NCBI GenBank assembly: GCA_965153455.1
Contig: OZ234499.1
Coordinates: 5,501,577-5,565,576, forward strand
Length of the DNA stretch: 64,000 nucleotides
DNA from: Sphagnum compactum
Taxonomy: Eukaryota > Bryophyta > Sphagnopsida > Sphagnales
Direction of reading: 5' to 3'
Made by a program: the position numbers and the translations under genes. Positions 11,883 to 23,389 of this stretch are shown here, piece by piece (within the stretch, counting starts at the first letter, position 1; every line of letters starts with the position of its first letter). The notes under the pieces are model-generated. The model was not told where the DNA came from and searched no databases. It saw only the letters and a list, made by a program, of their open reading frames with translations.

Positions 11883-14300
11883 TAGATGGTGGAAAACGGG
11901 AAGCTTAGGATTTTTTGTTATGCTCAAGAGCTCAGAAATGCAGCAGAGAAGAGGAGAGAAACTTTGGTTTTGCAGACAGCATGGCAAATCCAACAACAAA
12001 TTGAAACTTATTAGGTGACTCATTATATCCATTTGGACCAACATGCAGGCAAATGAAATCCTGGGCATTTGGTTTGTGAAACAGAGACTTGTTCTATACC
12101 CCAAAAAAAAAAACCTTTGCAATTATTCAAAGCAAAGGTAATCAACTGCTAATCAAAACATGTAAGCTGAGGCCCAACATATGTTATTTATAATGTGTGT
12201 GCATTCAACCCATCAATCCTCTAGGTGTTATCCATGTCTATATGTGCACCATGGTGTCAATTGAAACAAGACACATGATGTAGTGCATGATGTTTTTCAC
12301 CAAGGGCTCATAAGTTGACATTCATGTGCTATATAAACTTCATGCTTCCTTCGTTCCACACTTTTAGTCCTTTCCTCCATATATAGAGGTTGCCCGTTTT
12401 AAAGACTAGGTTCACAATTTAGTGGATGACATCATTATTGATCAAGCACAAGTGAATCTTGTACCCCAATCAATTTCTATAAGATGTTTCACATCTTTGA
12501 GGCGGTGCAGATGGACATCAGCTATTGGGATTGGCACCCAAGAGATCATTTCCTCTCTCAAATGAATAGAAATTTTCAATCATTTACACAAATAAGTTAA
12601 TGATTTTCGCATGTTTGTGCCAACAAAGCTTAAGGTCTGAAAAGTTGGGAAGGTCCCTCCTTCACTCCTAACTCATAACCCAACTAATTGAATTTGAAGT
12701 TTGAAATTTTATTGAATTTGCAATGACAAAAATGTTCAATATTCAAGAACCCCTACATCGGAGGTCTAAACAAACCACCTTGGTGCACCTATATTCATTG
12801 AGGGCTTTCCAACACAACAAAGTGCATGAAGGGGGCCCTTTGATCGGGGAGATCCCAATGTGACAAACAAACAATACAAACAAACTTTTTTCCTTAATAG
12901 ACAGACTTTAAGTAGAAAAAACATTCCCCACAAAATTTCTTAGATTTATGAAATAGTTCTTTTATTTCATGGTGAACATGATTGAAAAATGGCATTTACC
13001 AGCATAAATTAACTTTATTTTGTTTGTTATTCAAGATTAATGAATGCAATGATTTTCACACATATTAATGAAAATAGTAAACAAGAAATAGATGGATGTT
13101 ATCAAATTTTGTCATAATGAGATTATCCATATTACCCTAAGGGGTTAGGGTTCCATTTCCTTCAACCCTAAAATATGCTCCAAAAGATAATAGGGACCAA
13201 AATCCTCACTCATACCTACTGTTTTTTGTGAGGTAGGTTGGTTGGCTACAAATTGTGAATGCCAATATGGCAAAGAGGCATTTTGTTTTGGTGCAGGTGC
13301 ATCCAATTGGCCACACAAATAATGTTTTTCTCTAAATTTGGTCATCATAATTTGTGTATGCTCATAATTTGCTAGCAACAAATTGAAGAGTGTTGTGTGT
13401 TCAAGTGGCTATATATTTCTTCAAGCTTTCAATTTAACTGGCTATTGGATTTTGAACAATGTAACATGGTGGCGACAACTATTTCAACCAAGGAAGTTTT
13501 GCGGCTATTGAATGTGAAGCATCGTTGATCTACACTCTATCTCATATTCACTAGTATTTCACCATGCACAACAAAAGACATTCATCGAACCAAGATACAA
13601 AATTTACATCCTCAGTTTCTATTTCTTATTTGAAGGCATTTCTAATACCTATGCAATTGAGCTTGCATATGCAAGCAAACTCTTGAGAGGGCATGTGTAC
13701 AATAACCTAGTATGCAGTCTCTGGAATTCCAATCTACTCATTGTTAATACCCACTTCATCTTGAAGTTTAAGGTTATGTTTTGAGTTATAACAAAATTTC
13801 AATTAGACAATCAATAAAATAAAAACCACACCACCAAATGACTAACAATGATGTAAAATGACCTTGCATTTGTTTGAAGTTCCATTTCCACACATGAAAA
13901 CTTTCTTCAAGGTCAATAGCCACATTGAGAAATAGATTCATGAGAAAAAACCAAAGGCACTTCAAATGTTCATAGCCAAGCTTGCACCTAGCTAAAGCAA
14001 ACCTTGACATTTGACAATTGCATAGGACTATAGATTTCATAGTTTATGACCACAAGTTTTAGATTGATGCAATGCAAATTCGGCAAACAAACAAGAGAAG
14101 AGAAAAACCACTATTCATCAAAAGGCAATTACAGATTTCACAAAAAAATAGATGTCCAAAGAAATAGTTTTTCAATCCAAAACACATTCCTCTATACTAG
14201 GTACAAATTTCAATCTATGACATAAAAAATGCAAGAGGCTTGATGTCTTCATGCCCAAAATCCAACTGCATACTTAGATTTAAGGAACAAAAAATTGTCA
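11883..14300. other. PPR 3' flank and gene-free DNA
   Basis: Just after the stop, the old reading frame still resembles a PPR E2/E+ tail (MVENGKLRIF at about 11886-11915). Beyond about 12050 I see no gene: short ORFs only, no family motif, no structured repeat. Confidence 0.5.
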
Positions 14301-14301
14301 T

Positions 14302-14498
14302 ACCAGATCCAATGACAAGGTGTCCTTATCTTTAGATGCATCACTAGACTCTATAAACTTTACATCTTCTATGTTATCAATTGTAATTAATGTATATCCC
14401 TCATCCTCAAAGATAGTTCTTTTCCTCAATTTCCCACCTTCAAATTCCCTTACCTCAGAAGGCCCACTCTTTGGTAAATTTGGATTATTTGAACTCAT
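14302..14498 (-). other. Possible orphan exon, unknown product
   Basis: An open stretch starting MSSNNPNLPKSGPSEVREF and continuing through an acidic segment (FEDEGYTLITIDNIEDVKFI) ends at a candidate donor, GATCTG followed by GTATGA. Its composition is more protein-like than surrounding short ORFs, but I recognise no family and could not find a convincing partner exon. It could be a decayed transposon ORF. Confidence 0.25.
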
Positions 14499-14802
14499 AT
14501 TTTTATAATGAAAAAAAGAAGTTTCGTAACAACTTGGAAAGCTTCTTTTTTTTCTTGTTAATTTTTCATTACTCCTTTTCCTTTGCACTTGAAAGATAAT
14601 TATAGGATATTTTTATAATTATGATCACTTATAATAATTTTTAATATTGTAATATTAATATCTAATTTATGATAATACCTAGGTAGCTAACCTAAGTTAA
14701 AATATTTATAAATTAACTAGTGTATCCTATTAACCATAGGTATATTAACATAATTTTAAAATTAAATTAATAATATTATTATGCTAAAAATTATAATTAT
14801 AA

Positions 14803-14804
<2 letters not shown>

Positions 14805-14851
<47 letters not shown>

Positions 14852-14852
14852 T
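14805..14852. repeat. (TTA)n microsatellite
   Basis: About 16 consecutive TTA units within very AT-rich DNA. Confidence 0.95.
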
Positions 14853-15039
14853 AATAATAATTATTATAATTATTATATATAATAGTTATTCCTATTAATA
14901 ATATTATCAAGTAATTAATATTAGTAGTGATAATATAATTCTGATTTTAATAACTTTTTATTAGCTTTGATTACTTATAATATTTAGGAATTAAAATGAA
15001 TCAAAATTGAATTATTTCTGAATAATAATAACAATGCTT

Positions 15040-15545
15040 ATTATATTAACATTTAATTTAGCTTAATTTAGTTTAGCATAATTTAATTTAGTTTAATTTA
15101 GTTTAACCATAATAAGTTTAGCTTAACTTAATGTAACCATGGTTAGTTTAGCTTAACTTAATTTAACCATGGTTAATTTTAGCCTAATTTAATTTAGCTT
15201 ATTTTAGTTTAGCCATAATTATTTATTCTAACTTAATTTAACCATAGTTAGTTTTAGTTTAATTTAATTTAACTTAATTTAATTTAACCATAATTAGTTT
15301 AGCCTAACTTAATTCAACCACAATTAGATTAACCTAATTTATTTTAGTTGAATTTAGTTTAACCATAATAAGTTTAGCCTAATTTAATGTAACCTTGGTT
15401 AGTTTAACCTAACTTAATTTAGCCATGGTTAATTTAGCTTAATTTAATTTAGTTTAATTTAATCTAGTCATAATTAATTTAGCTTAATTTAATTTAGCCA
15501 TGGATAGTATAATTTTTTAATTAATTTATCCATGGTTAGTTCAGG
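15040..15545. repeat. AT-rich minisatellite of TTTAGCTTAATTTAACCATGG type
   Basis: Ten-base words such as AATTTAGTTT and AATTTAGCTT alternate with ACCATGGTTAG or ACCATAATTAG, giving a higher-order unit of about 30-60 bp repeated across roughly 500 bp. Copies are imperfect. There is no coding capacity. Confidence 0.8.
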
Positions 15546-17850
15546 CTAGCCTTAATTAACATGGGTTTAATCCTAGTACTAAAGGTACATAATGTTACTA
15601 TACATAGCCTATGTAAATATATTAAACATATTAATTTAAGTATGTATTAGTTTAGGTTATTATTTTTATGATACATGTCCATGTTATGCATATTTAATTA
15701 CACACACAACCATATGGCCCAAAAAATATACAGTACCAAATTTATAGTTGCAAACTAGTGTTGCTTGTTGACTTGTTGATGCAAATGTGTTATTTGGATT
15801 GGAGATGGTGCCATTGTTGCAAGAGGTACTTCTACATTTGATAAGTGTTCATACATACTTTGAATGTACGTATTCACACATCCTCTAAATGTATGTACTT
15901 CAAAAGGCTTCATTAGGGTTTGCATGTTGTTTCACATATAGTACTAACCACAAAAGAGAGACTCTTTGTTTGTCAACTGAGTAGAAGCCTGGCTGCATTA
16001 GTTACCCCCATGACTTGATGTGAGGCCCACCGTGCCAAGGAAACTAGTCTTTTTTAGTCTTTTTTTTACATTGCAATGTTTGTGACATATTGTTGCAAAT
16101 TTAACATGTATTCCAATTGATAATTGAATTGTTGATATGTGCACCAATTTCACAATATTATGACAATTTAAGATGTTATTTATTTTTATTTGCACATTTT
16201 CATCAAAAAAAAAAAACTTTCTCCAAATAGTTCTAGAGATACATATAAAAAAATGTGTTGCAATGAAAAATATCAAATTGTGATTACTTTTTGTTTACCA
16301 TGGAAACACTTTCTTGTCCTATTGAAACATACCCCAAAAAAGAAAAGAAAAACAGATTGAACTACAAGTCTAAAGCACTACAAGATCTTATATGAAAGCT
16401 ACTTAACGCAGGCCATGTCAATATAATGACAATACTAATATATAGTTTTCAACGTTTCCTTTTTGCATCAAGTGCAAATATGAAAAAGGTCTAGTTGGGT
16501 TGCAATAGGAATTTTTGGAGAGTTGTATCGATCTTTTGATTTTACCTTTGGTGTACAATGAAAGCATACGACACTATGGAACCTTATTCACAAGGTACCA
16601 ACCAGATCATCACTCTGATTTATGTGGTCTGGTCGAAGGATGACTCTTTGCATTACAAAGAAATTGGCCACCCCACCAAGCACAAAGATATTTTACTGGA
16701 CAAATACGCAGTTCAAATATTGCTCCCATGTGAATCAAATAGTTGCTACCACAGTCTAAGATTTCTTCTGTTGGAGAAAATGCCATGACCATGCTCTTGG
16801 GCCCAAAACCTTTGAGATCACAGGGACCATTGACAAACAGGATAGGAGAGTTCCTTGTCTTCTACGATGACAGTGCATTTCAAAAGTGGTGCTCCAAATT
16901 CTAGGTTTGAAACAAAATTGAAAGTTTATCGCAGCACAGATTTCACCCTTTAGTGTATGTATGTGCATAATCAGCAGAAAAAAGTGTGAAGCAGAAGCCA
17001 AAAGGATCTGGAGAAGAGACTGGGATTTTGATCAAATCTGTCTGGGATTGAGGACGAGAAGCTTTGTACAGTGTTTTGTTCTTTGCTTGACAAATGAGAA
17101 ACTGTGGAAGAACAGAAAGGCAATAACAATATCTGCCAGAAGATCAACAATGCAAGAATGATGTTCTAAACTGGGCAAATTGCAACATTCATAGTTACAC
17201 AGCCCACTTGTGGGGGGAAAAAAAAAGAAAAACCCATATGTGTACAGAATCTGGTGCTGCTGCTAAACTTTCCATTAGCTCAAGAAAAGCTCAAAAATGG
17301 TCCTAAAAATGTTGAGAGCACCGTCTGAAAAAACGAAACAGGCACAAGAAGAAAAATTAGTAGGCGGGTCCCTAGAGATGAGTCATATGATACAAAAGCA
17401 CAAGTACAAACTAAAAAGTGACTGAGTGGTAGTTTAAGGAAATGTCAAGACCTCTTTGAAAACCATGGCATGCTTGGCAGATTGTGAACCCTTCTTCTTT
17501 TTGAACCTACGTAGTAGCAGCAGGATTCCCATTCATGTTGCTGACGACGATGATGATGATATATTGATCGATTGTAGCCTTTCAGCTGGCTGATCTGATC
17601 ACCAGCAATGTCGAGAAATTTTCTTCTTTTCTGAGCAGCTCACTACTACTACATACTAAACCATCAAGCTCAGCATGCCAACCAATGGCCAACCTATGCC
17701 CCTGCACCATTGCCAAAAAACAAAAACCCCAGAATCATCATGTCAATCATGGAAAAAAAACAATTTGGGTGCATGCATGCAGCAAAATGTGCATGCAAGC
17801 AAACCCTAGTTTTACTTGGAACAAAATGGAACAGGTAGATCTGCATGTTT
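15546..17850. other. Gene-free stretch downstream of the PADRE gene
   Basis: No gene, transposon domain or strong repeat recognised. 16560-17160 has short ORFs on both strands and near-average composition but no family motif. The right end (17.2-17.85 kb) is probably the 3' UTR side of the PADRE gene. Confidence 0.4.
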
Positions 17851-17854
17851 GCTG

Positions 17855-19026
17855 CTAAGCGCCAGTGGTGGCATTAGAGTGTGGCATCATCAGATCATCA
17901 TCTCCTCCTCCAGCAGTGGGTTTTTTGAAGAGATCTATACAAACTTCAGCAGCAGCTAGCAGCAACCAGCTACTACAGTTTTTCAAAATCCGCCATCAAG
18001 AACCAAAATCTTTTTGTGGCAAGAGAGATAGATAGATGGGGTTCCAAATCACCATATTGCTTTAGATGCAAATGTGAGACCCAAAAAAAATTTAAAACAT
18101 AAGAAAGAATAACCTCTGGAGATGTTGCTACTGCATTATGATACTTACCCAAATGCAGAGGTACCAGTCACTGTGAGAGAGTTGAGTCTGTGAGAAAGAG
18201 GAGACCCATGAGAGCCTGAGCTATGAGGAGTAGTGCTTGTTGCTTTGTTGCATACTGTGGTAGTCAGTTGCTGCCTAACAACAACACCATTATTATTCTT
18301 GAGTTCTTCTAAAGCAAGAAGTTCCAGATCATCTTCTTCCTCTGAAATGCAGCCAAGCCGTGGTCTCCACTGACAATTCTTGCCTCTTTGTTGAAGAAGA
18401 TCTGCAATGTTGTCACCATTGTTGCCTCCTCCGCTGTACAAATTGGACTCTGGCAGAACCCTGGATTTGGAGCCAGAGCGCTTGTGGAAAGGACTCAAGC
18501 TTCTGATGGGCTTCAATGATCTGAAGGGTGAACTCAAGCCTCCTATCCTGTGAGGCGATCTGAAGACTTTCAAAGGAGAAGAGGAGGTGGTGGTGCGAGG
18601 AGGATATTTAGACTTGTTGGAAGAATTCTTCTTTTTTTTTCCCGAAGAAGAATGCTCACAGTCTACTAACAAGTGCGAGAAGCAAGTGCAAGAAGGAGCT
18701 GAAGAAGGAGCTGCAGGAAAGAGTTTGGGGAGAGGAAGAAGGAAGTAGATACACCCACTTTCCAGCTCCGTGTCCAAGGACAGCATTTGATTCCCAGTAC
18801 CACCTCCTTGCTGCTGCTGCTGCTGCTGCTGCCCCTCCTCCTCTGAGGAAGAAAACGTGCTGCCGATCATGCCTCCTGGTTGACAAACGAAATGGTGCGG
18901 ATACGACTGCAAAACCTCCTGCACTGTGGTTTGTGGTGCCAAGTACAGGACTTCTCCTTCTCCATAGATCACTCTCACTGGGTGTACCCCACACATGAAG
19001 TTGTGAAAAGTCTTCATCCTGATCAT
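17855..19026 (-). CDS. PADRE (DUF4228) domain protein
   Basis: PADRE proteins are plant-specific and many respond to pathogens; their biochemical role is unknown. The N-terminal domain (residues about 12-110) shows HPVRVIYGEGEVLYL, then VQEVLQSYPHHFVCQPG and ELESGCIYFLLPLPKLFP. An eight-Gln run, a Lys/Ser-rich stretch, SP-rich basic repeats (SPFRSLKPIRSLSPF) and the family-like tail motif WRPRLGCISEEE follow. The start is ATG 19026; no earlier in-frame ATG is apparent. Preferred model: exon 1 19026-18149, donor GTAAGT, intron 18148-17973, exon 2 17972-17855, 331 aa, ending TTGA. If the intron is retained, the TAA inside the donor (18147-18145) ends the protein at 293 aa. The acceptor has a weak pyrimidine tract, so the second exon is tentative. 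The (CAG)n run coding poly-Gln could vary in length. Confidence 0.82.
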
Positions 19027-19090
19027 GGAAAACCCCACGGGCCCACAATAGAAGCTCCAAATGAAGCTGCCCTTCCCTCCCAGGCTATGT

Positions 19091-19114
19091 GATCGATCGA
19101 TCGATCGATCGATC
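19091..19114. repeat. (GATC)n microsatellite in PADRE 5' leader
   Basis: Six perfect GATC units, 65 bp upstream of the predicted start. Self-complementary, so it can form a hairpin in the leader transcript. Confidence 0.95.
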
Positions 19115-19194
19115 TTCTTCCACTCCCTCTGAGCTCCTCCTCCTCCTCCTCCTCGGTTTACAGCCTCTCTATTGTATGTGCTGCGTGAACTAGG

Positions 19195-19390
19195 AATTAA
19201 AAAACCTACATCAACTCGAAAAAACTTCCATCAACTCACAAAAAACCTACACCAACTCGAAAAAAACCTACATCGACTCAGGAAAAACCTATGTCAACTG
19301 GAAAAGAAACTTACACCACCAATTGAGAAAAAGCTACGTCAACTAGTTGAGAAAAAACCCATGATGTCAACTGAATAAAAAACCTCCATC
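19195..19390. repeat. Minisatellite of about 21-bp units upstream of PADRE
   Basis: Units close to AACCTACATCAACTCGAAAA repeat about nine times, with decay toward the right end. On the plus strand the repeats read in one open frame (phrases like KNLHQLEKNLHQL), which I take as a repeat artefact rather than a gene. Confidence 0.8.
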
Positions 19391-19423
19391 AAAGACCACG
19401 ACAACCTCCTCCTCCTCCTCCTC

Positions 19424-19573
19424 TTACGAAGGACGAGCTTTCACTTGTCTACCAATGCAATCAGCATGAATTAGAAGAAGAACTCGACATGACAAGGCGA
19501 GATCATTGTCGCTCATTACACCAGCTTCCTCATACAACTTCCGTTTCAGACTGCTCCAACAATCAAACTTCAT
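19424..19573 (-). CDS. Candidate 49-aa upstream ORF of the PADRE gene
   Basis: On the same strand as the PADRE gene and about 400 bases before its start, a 49-codon ORF reads MKFDCWSSLKRKLYEEAGVM and ends CIGRQVKARPS. It is less biased than the flanking microsatellites. It may be a regulatory upstream ORF if the leader reaches this far. No homolog is recognised. Confidence 0.3.
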   Translation of the reverse strand: MKFDCWSSLKRKLYEEAGVMSDNDLALSCRVLLLIHADCIGRQVKARPS

Positions 19574-19615
19574 TGCAAACTTTCTTTCTTTCTTTCTTGC
19601 CAGTAGTAGCCTAGT

Positions 19616-19704
19616 AGCAGCAGCAGCAGCAGCAGCAAAGCAACAATTTTTCTTTCTCTTGACACGAAAGAAGAAACTTGAAGAAGAAGAAGAAGAAGAA
19701 GAAG
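19616..19704. repeat. (AGC)n and (GAA)n microsatellites
   Basis: (AGC)n at 19616-19636 and (GAA)n at about 19676-19704. Confidence 0.9.
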
Positions 19705-19880
19705 AGAGAAAGAACCCCAAACAAAAAAGAAGCAACAAGCATAAATCCCCAACACATACACAACAAAAACAAGTCTACATAAGTACATGCATGAGAGTTG
19801 CAAAGCTCACAAAATCATAGTCTAAAACCTGCATTCCCATATGGACACTAGAGCTTCCCTTCTTCCTTTCCTCACTCACT

Positions 19881-19941
19881 CCCTCTCTCTCTCCCTCCCT
19901 CCCTCTCTCCCTCCCCACCCCACCCCACCCCACCCCCACCC
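19881..19941 (-). other. G-quadruplex-type tract upstream of PADRE
   Basis: The minus strand carries at least ten G runs of 3-5 bases, including GGGTGGGGGTGGGGTGGGG, with one-base spacers. This far exceeds the minimum for a G-quadruplex and lies about 860-915 bp upstream of the PADRE start on its coding strand. (CT)n DNA precedes it. Confidence 0.8.
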
Positions 19942-20059
19942 AAAAACAAAAACCAAAACAACAAAAACAACAAAAAGAAAACAACAAGACCACAATAATA
20001 ATAAGTAGGTACTGCACTCACTCACTCACTCACTCTCTAGTGCTCAAATCGAAACCAAG

Positions 20060-20903
20060 AAAACCCCCCCCCCCCAAAAAAAAAGAAAAAATACACAACA
20101 TCATCATAGGTTTCTTCTATCTTTCTTCCAATCCACCCCACAATGAATCGTCCTCGTCCTCCTTCTCTTCCTCCTCCTCTTGCCGTATTTTTTTCTTGCA
20201 ATGATCATCATCACTCATTCTACCTCTCTGCATGTACACACTCACTCTTCTGCCAAAAGACTCTCAAACAATCACCATGACTTCAAGATTCAGTAAACCC
20301 CCCCCCCCAAAAAAAATCACCAACCACCCTCCCCCCTCCCCCTAAAACCCACCCATCCAAAAAAAAAAAAAAAAAACAACACATTCACACACACACAAGA
20401 CCAAACCATGTTTAAGGTTCAAGCTTCAATCCAGGACCCACCCAGCCCCCAAAAATTAAATTAAATTAAATTAAATTAAAAGAGGGCCTAGAAAATTATT
20501 AAATTCTATACACGCCATGTCACCAATGTGAGCCCCAATTTACAATTCAGTTCTCTGCATGCTACTAACATAACATAACTTAACCCCCCATTCTTGCAAG
20601 TGGAGACAAGCTTAAGTTATGTGGAATTAAAAAAATTAAAAAGTCTAGTGCTTTTTTAGATTTCCAAATAGATTTGCAGAACTCGACCAAAATTTAAGAA
20701 AAATCGCCAGATATATCTATCTATCTATCTATATCTATACATGGTTCAAGTACCTAGCCAATAATATCAAAGGATGCGTTTTTTTCAAAAAAAAATTTGC
20801 TTTCATATTTAGCTTGTAGGCAAATATGGCTAAATCTTCTTAGGGAAGAAGAGATGATTGCCACTTTGGATATATCACAAAAATTTTAATTTTAAAATAA
20901 TAA

Positions 20904-20934
<31 letters not shown>

Positions 20935-20940
20935 AAAAAA
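20060..20940. repeat. Microsatellite cluster
   Basis: Homopolymer C then A (about 20064-20085 and 20299-20317), an A run near 20360, (ATTAA)n at about 20455-20479, (CTAT)n at about 20716-20735 and (AAT)n at about 20898-20924. No coding evidence. Confidence 0.9.
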
Positions 20941-23280
20941 CAAATGGAGGGAGGGGGAGCCAAGGGGTTGTGCCACATGGAGTACCTACTAGGTACCTAC
21001 TAATGTGTGCATGTGGCGATAATAATGGGAAATAGATGACTTGAGTAAATGGAACCGCGAGACTATTGAGGGCTACTGTTGTTGTTAGTTATTACCTACG
21101 GAAACTACCTACCTACCTGCAACAGCAACGGCCCCATAACCGCCGTAATGGCCATGGTAAAAATAAATATAAAGCACGTCAGGGATCAAATCCTGATATT
21201 AGAGTTATCTGTAAAGTCAGGCGATTAGGGGGGCGAGAACGGCCAGTTTCAGCATAATAGGCCATCAAACGCGTAACTGGGAATGAAAATCTTACAAAAG
21301 GAAACAACTGGGACCTAAACTAGTTTTTCCACCAATTTCGGTGGTAAACTGAGTTTCATCCTGTGTTTCCTTTTTCCTGAGCGCCTGCACTGAGCTTCTA
21401 CATATATTTTCACTGCTCCTACCTGTACAACTACTATAATTACTCTCGAACCTTGTGCATTAAATGCTGAGTTTCAGCATTTCATATCCAGATTTAATAA
21501 AATTTACTTACTTTGTGGATACCACTGAAAGAGGGGATAGGGGCCAAAAGCAGAGAAGATAGCGGGTGAAACAGAGGGTGACCTTACGGATAACTCTATT
21601 GGGCATTCTCTCTTTCATACGGTGTAATTAAGTAAAGTAGTCTAAACCCAATTACCATTCTTTCAGTAGGTATCCAAGCACCCCCAATTTTCACAACCCC
21701 CCTCCCCAAAATAATAATAATAATTTTTTTTTTTTAAATCCTGGTAAAGTTAAGGGGGAGTGAGTAGTGGGGGGGGGAGGGGCGGGGAGGAAATCATATC
21801 CAAAATCCCAAAATGAAGAGTTTGAAAATGGGTACCTACCAACAATTTCTAGTATCCAAGTAAACCTCCAGTTCAGGAGCCCCAAAAAATGAATGAATCA
21901 AGGAAGAAAGGGTTTAGGGTTGAATGGTGGGTGCATCTATAGTAATAAGTAAGTATGTTCACCAGATCAATGGTGTACCAGTGTGAATTATTCACAAGAA
22001 CATCATCTTGTTGAACAAAATATATATTAAGTTTAGCCTTTGCCCTTTTGTTTCTATACACTTCTCTTTTTCTTCTTTCCTCACCCACCTTCCAAAAAAA
22101 ACCTGTGTGACATGTCTTTTGTTGCTCACCTTGAAGACTACTAACTAGGTTGCAGCATTTCCACAATGGTAAAAATTTCACCACCAAAGTATCTCAACAA
22201 GTTGTTCACTGATGATGATGATGATGGGTCACTACAACTGAAGGTGTGCAAGAAATCCAAACAACTCAAGACTTTTATGTTCATATGTGTTTTGTGTCTG
22301 TATGTGGTGATGATAAGAATAACAACAGCAACAAAAATACAACACTTCATGTTTGTATGTGTTTGTGATTGATGATAAATAAGAACCAAAAAACTAAGAA
22401 TACAAACTGTATCTGTTGTTGGGAGATTAGATTTAGCAGCCAAGTCACAAAGGCAAAGTTGGTGGAAGTTGGTTGGTGAGTCATGTTCAACAGCGACAAA
22501 ATTTTGGTTGATCAAGAAGGGGGTGAGTGACATTTCAAGGATTTACCATCACCTTTACTTATCTTCATTTTCACATTCAATATTTCCTTCAAAAATTGGA
22601 GAATTTTGCAAAGTTTGAATTTGCAACTTGTGGGTAAGATTGAATGTTGGCTAACATCTATATAAACATATATATATATACACCCAAGTTTTCAACTCCA
22701 AAAAATTCTACCTACACTCTACACCAATGTGAGAGTACTAAGGTCTTCAAAAACATTAAATGCTCTCCCTTTTTTTTTTCCCCCTTAGTTTTACAGGGTG
22801 GGAAACAATTATTTTTTTAAGTGTTTCATTTCAACAAAAGGAAGGTTTAAGAAACATTTCTCTCAAATCCCATTCCTGTGGGGAATGACATCAATGGGTT
22901 GAACCAGTTGGGAAATTGTGATGATTCTAAAAGACACCATGTGTATGTACGTATTGCATCATCACCACGGAGTAAATCGCTCTTCATCTCTTCTTGACAA
23001 ACAACACCCCCAACTCAGATGTCCCCACATGTATGTAATGGAAAAGTTTGGGAATCATGTACGGGGCCAGACTTATTGAACCCAAATTTAATGAAAAAGC
23101 TCAAATGTGCACAGACGCATCATCTCCAATTTGTCATGAAATCACATGGGGTACTTGAGGGAAAAAGAGAGGGTTCCACAATGAATGTTTGCCATGACAT
23201 ATTATTTATTAACTTCTTTCTTTCTATTTAGTTGGGTTAGGGTTTAGTTTGAAGCTCCCAGGCCAAAAAAATTTGCACAG
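20941..23280. other. Gene-free, microsatellite-rich stretch
   Basis: Contains (AAT)n at 21706-21725, a plus-strand G-rich run at about 21754-21798 that could form a quadruplex, (GAT)n at about 22211-22226 and (TA)n near 22670. A 68-codon ORF at 22166-22372 (+) with a five-Asp run is not convincing. No gene recognised. Confidence 0.5.
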
Positions 23281-23323
23281 AGAGAGAGAGAGAAATAGAA
23301 AGAGAGAGGGGGGCTGGGGCCAA

Positions 23324-23385
23324 GGTGAACCAGAGGTAGGTACCATGGTTAACTACCAGTGTAAGTGCTGGACCACTGGTTCACC
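23324..23385. repeat. Small inverted repeat GGTGAACCAG...CTGGTTCACC
   Basis: Ten-base arms pair perfectly and extend to 15 with one mismatch; the loop is about 32 nt and includes a second short stem. Preceded by (GA)n at 23279-23292. It could be a tiny foldback element. Confidence 0.7.
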
Positions 23386-23389
23386 CTAG

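Noticed and set aside
18656-19060. 134-codon ORF in a second frame of the PADRE gene
   Set aside because: Low-complexity Ala/Ser runs; the other frame carries the PADRE motifs.
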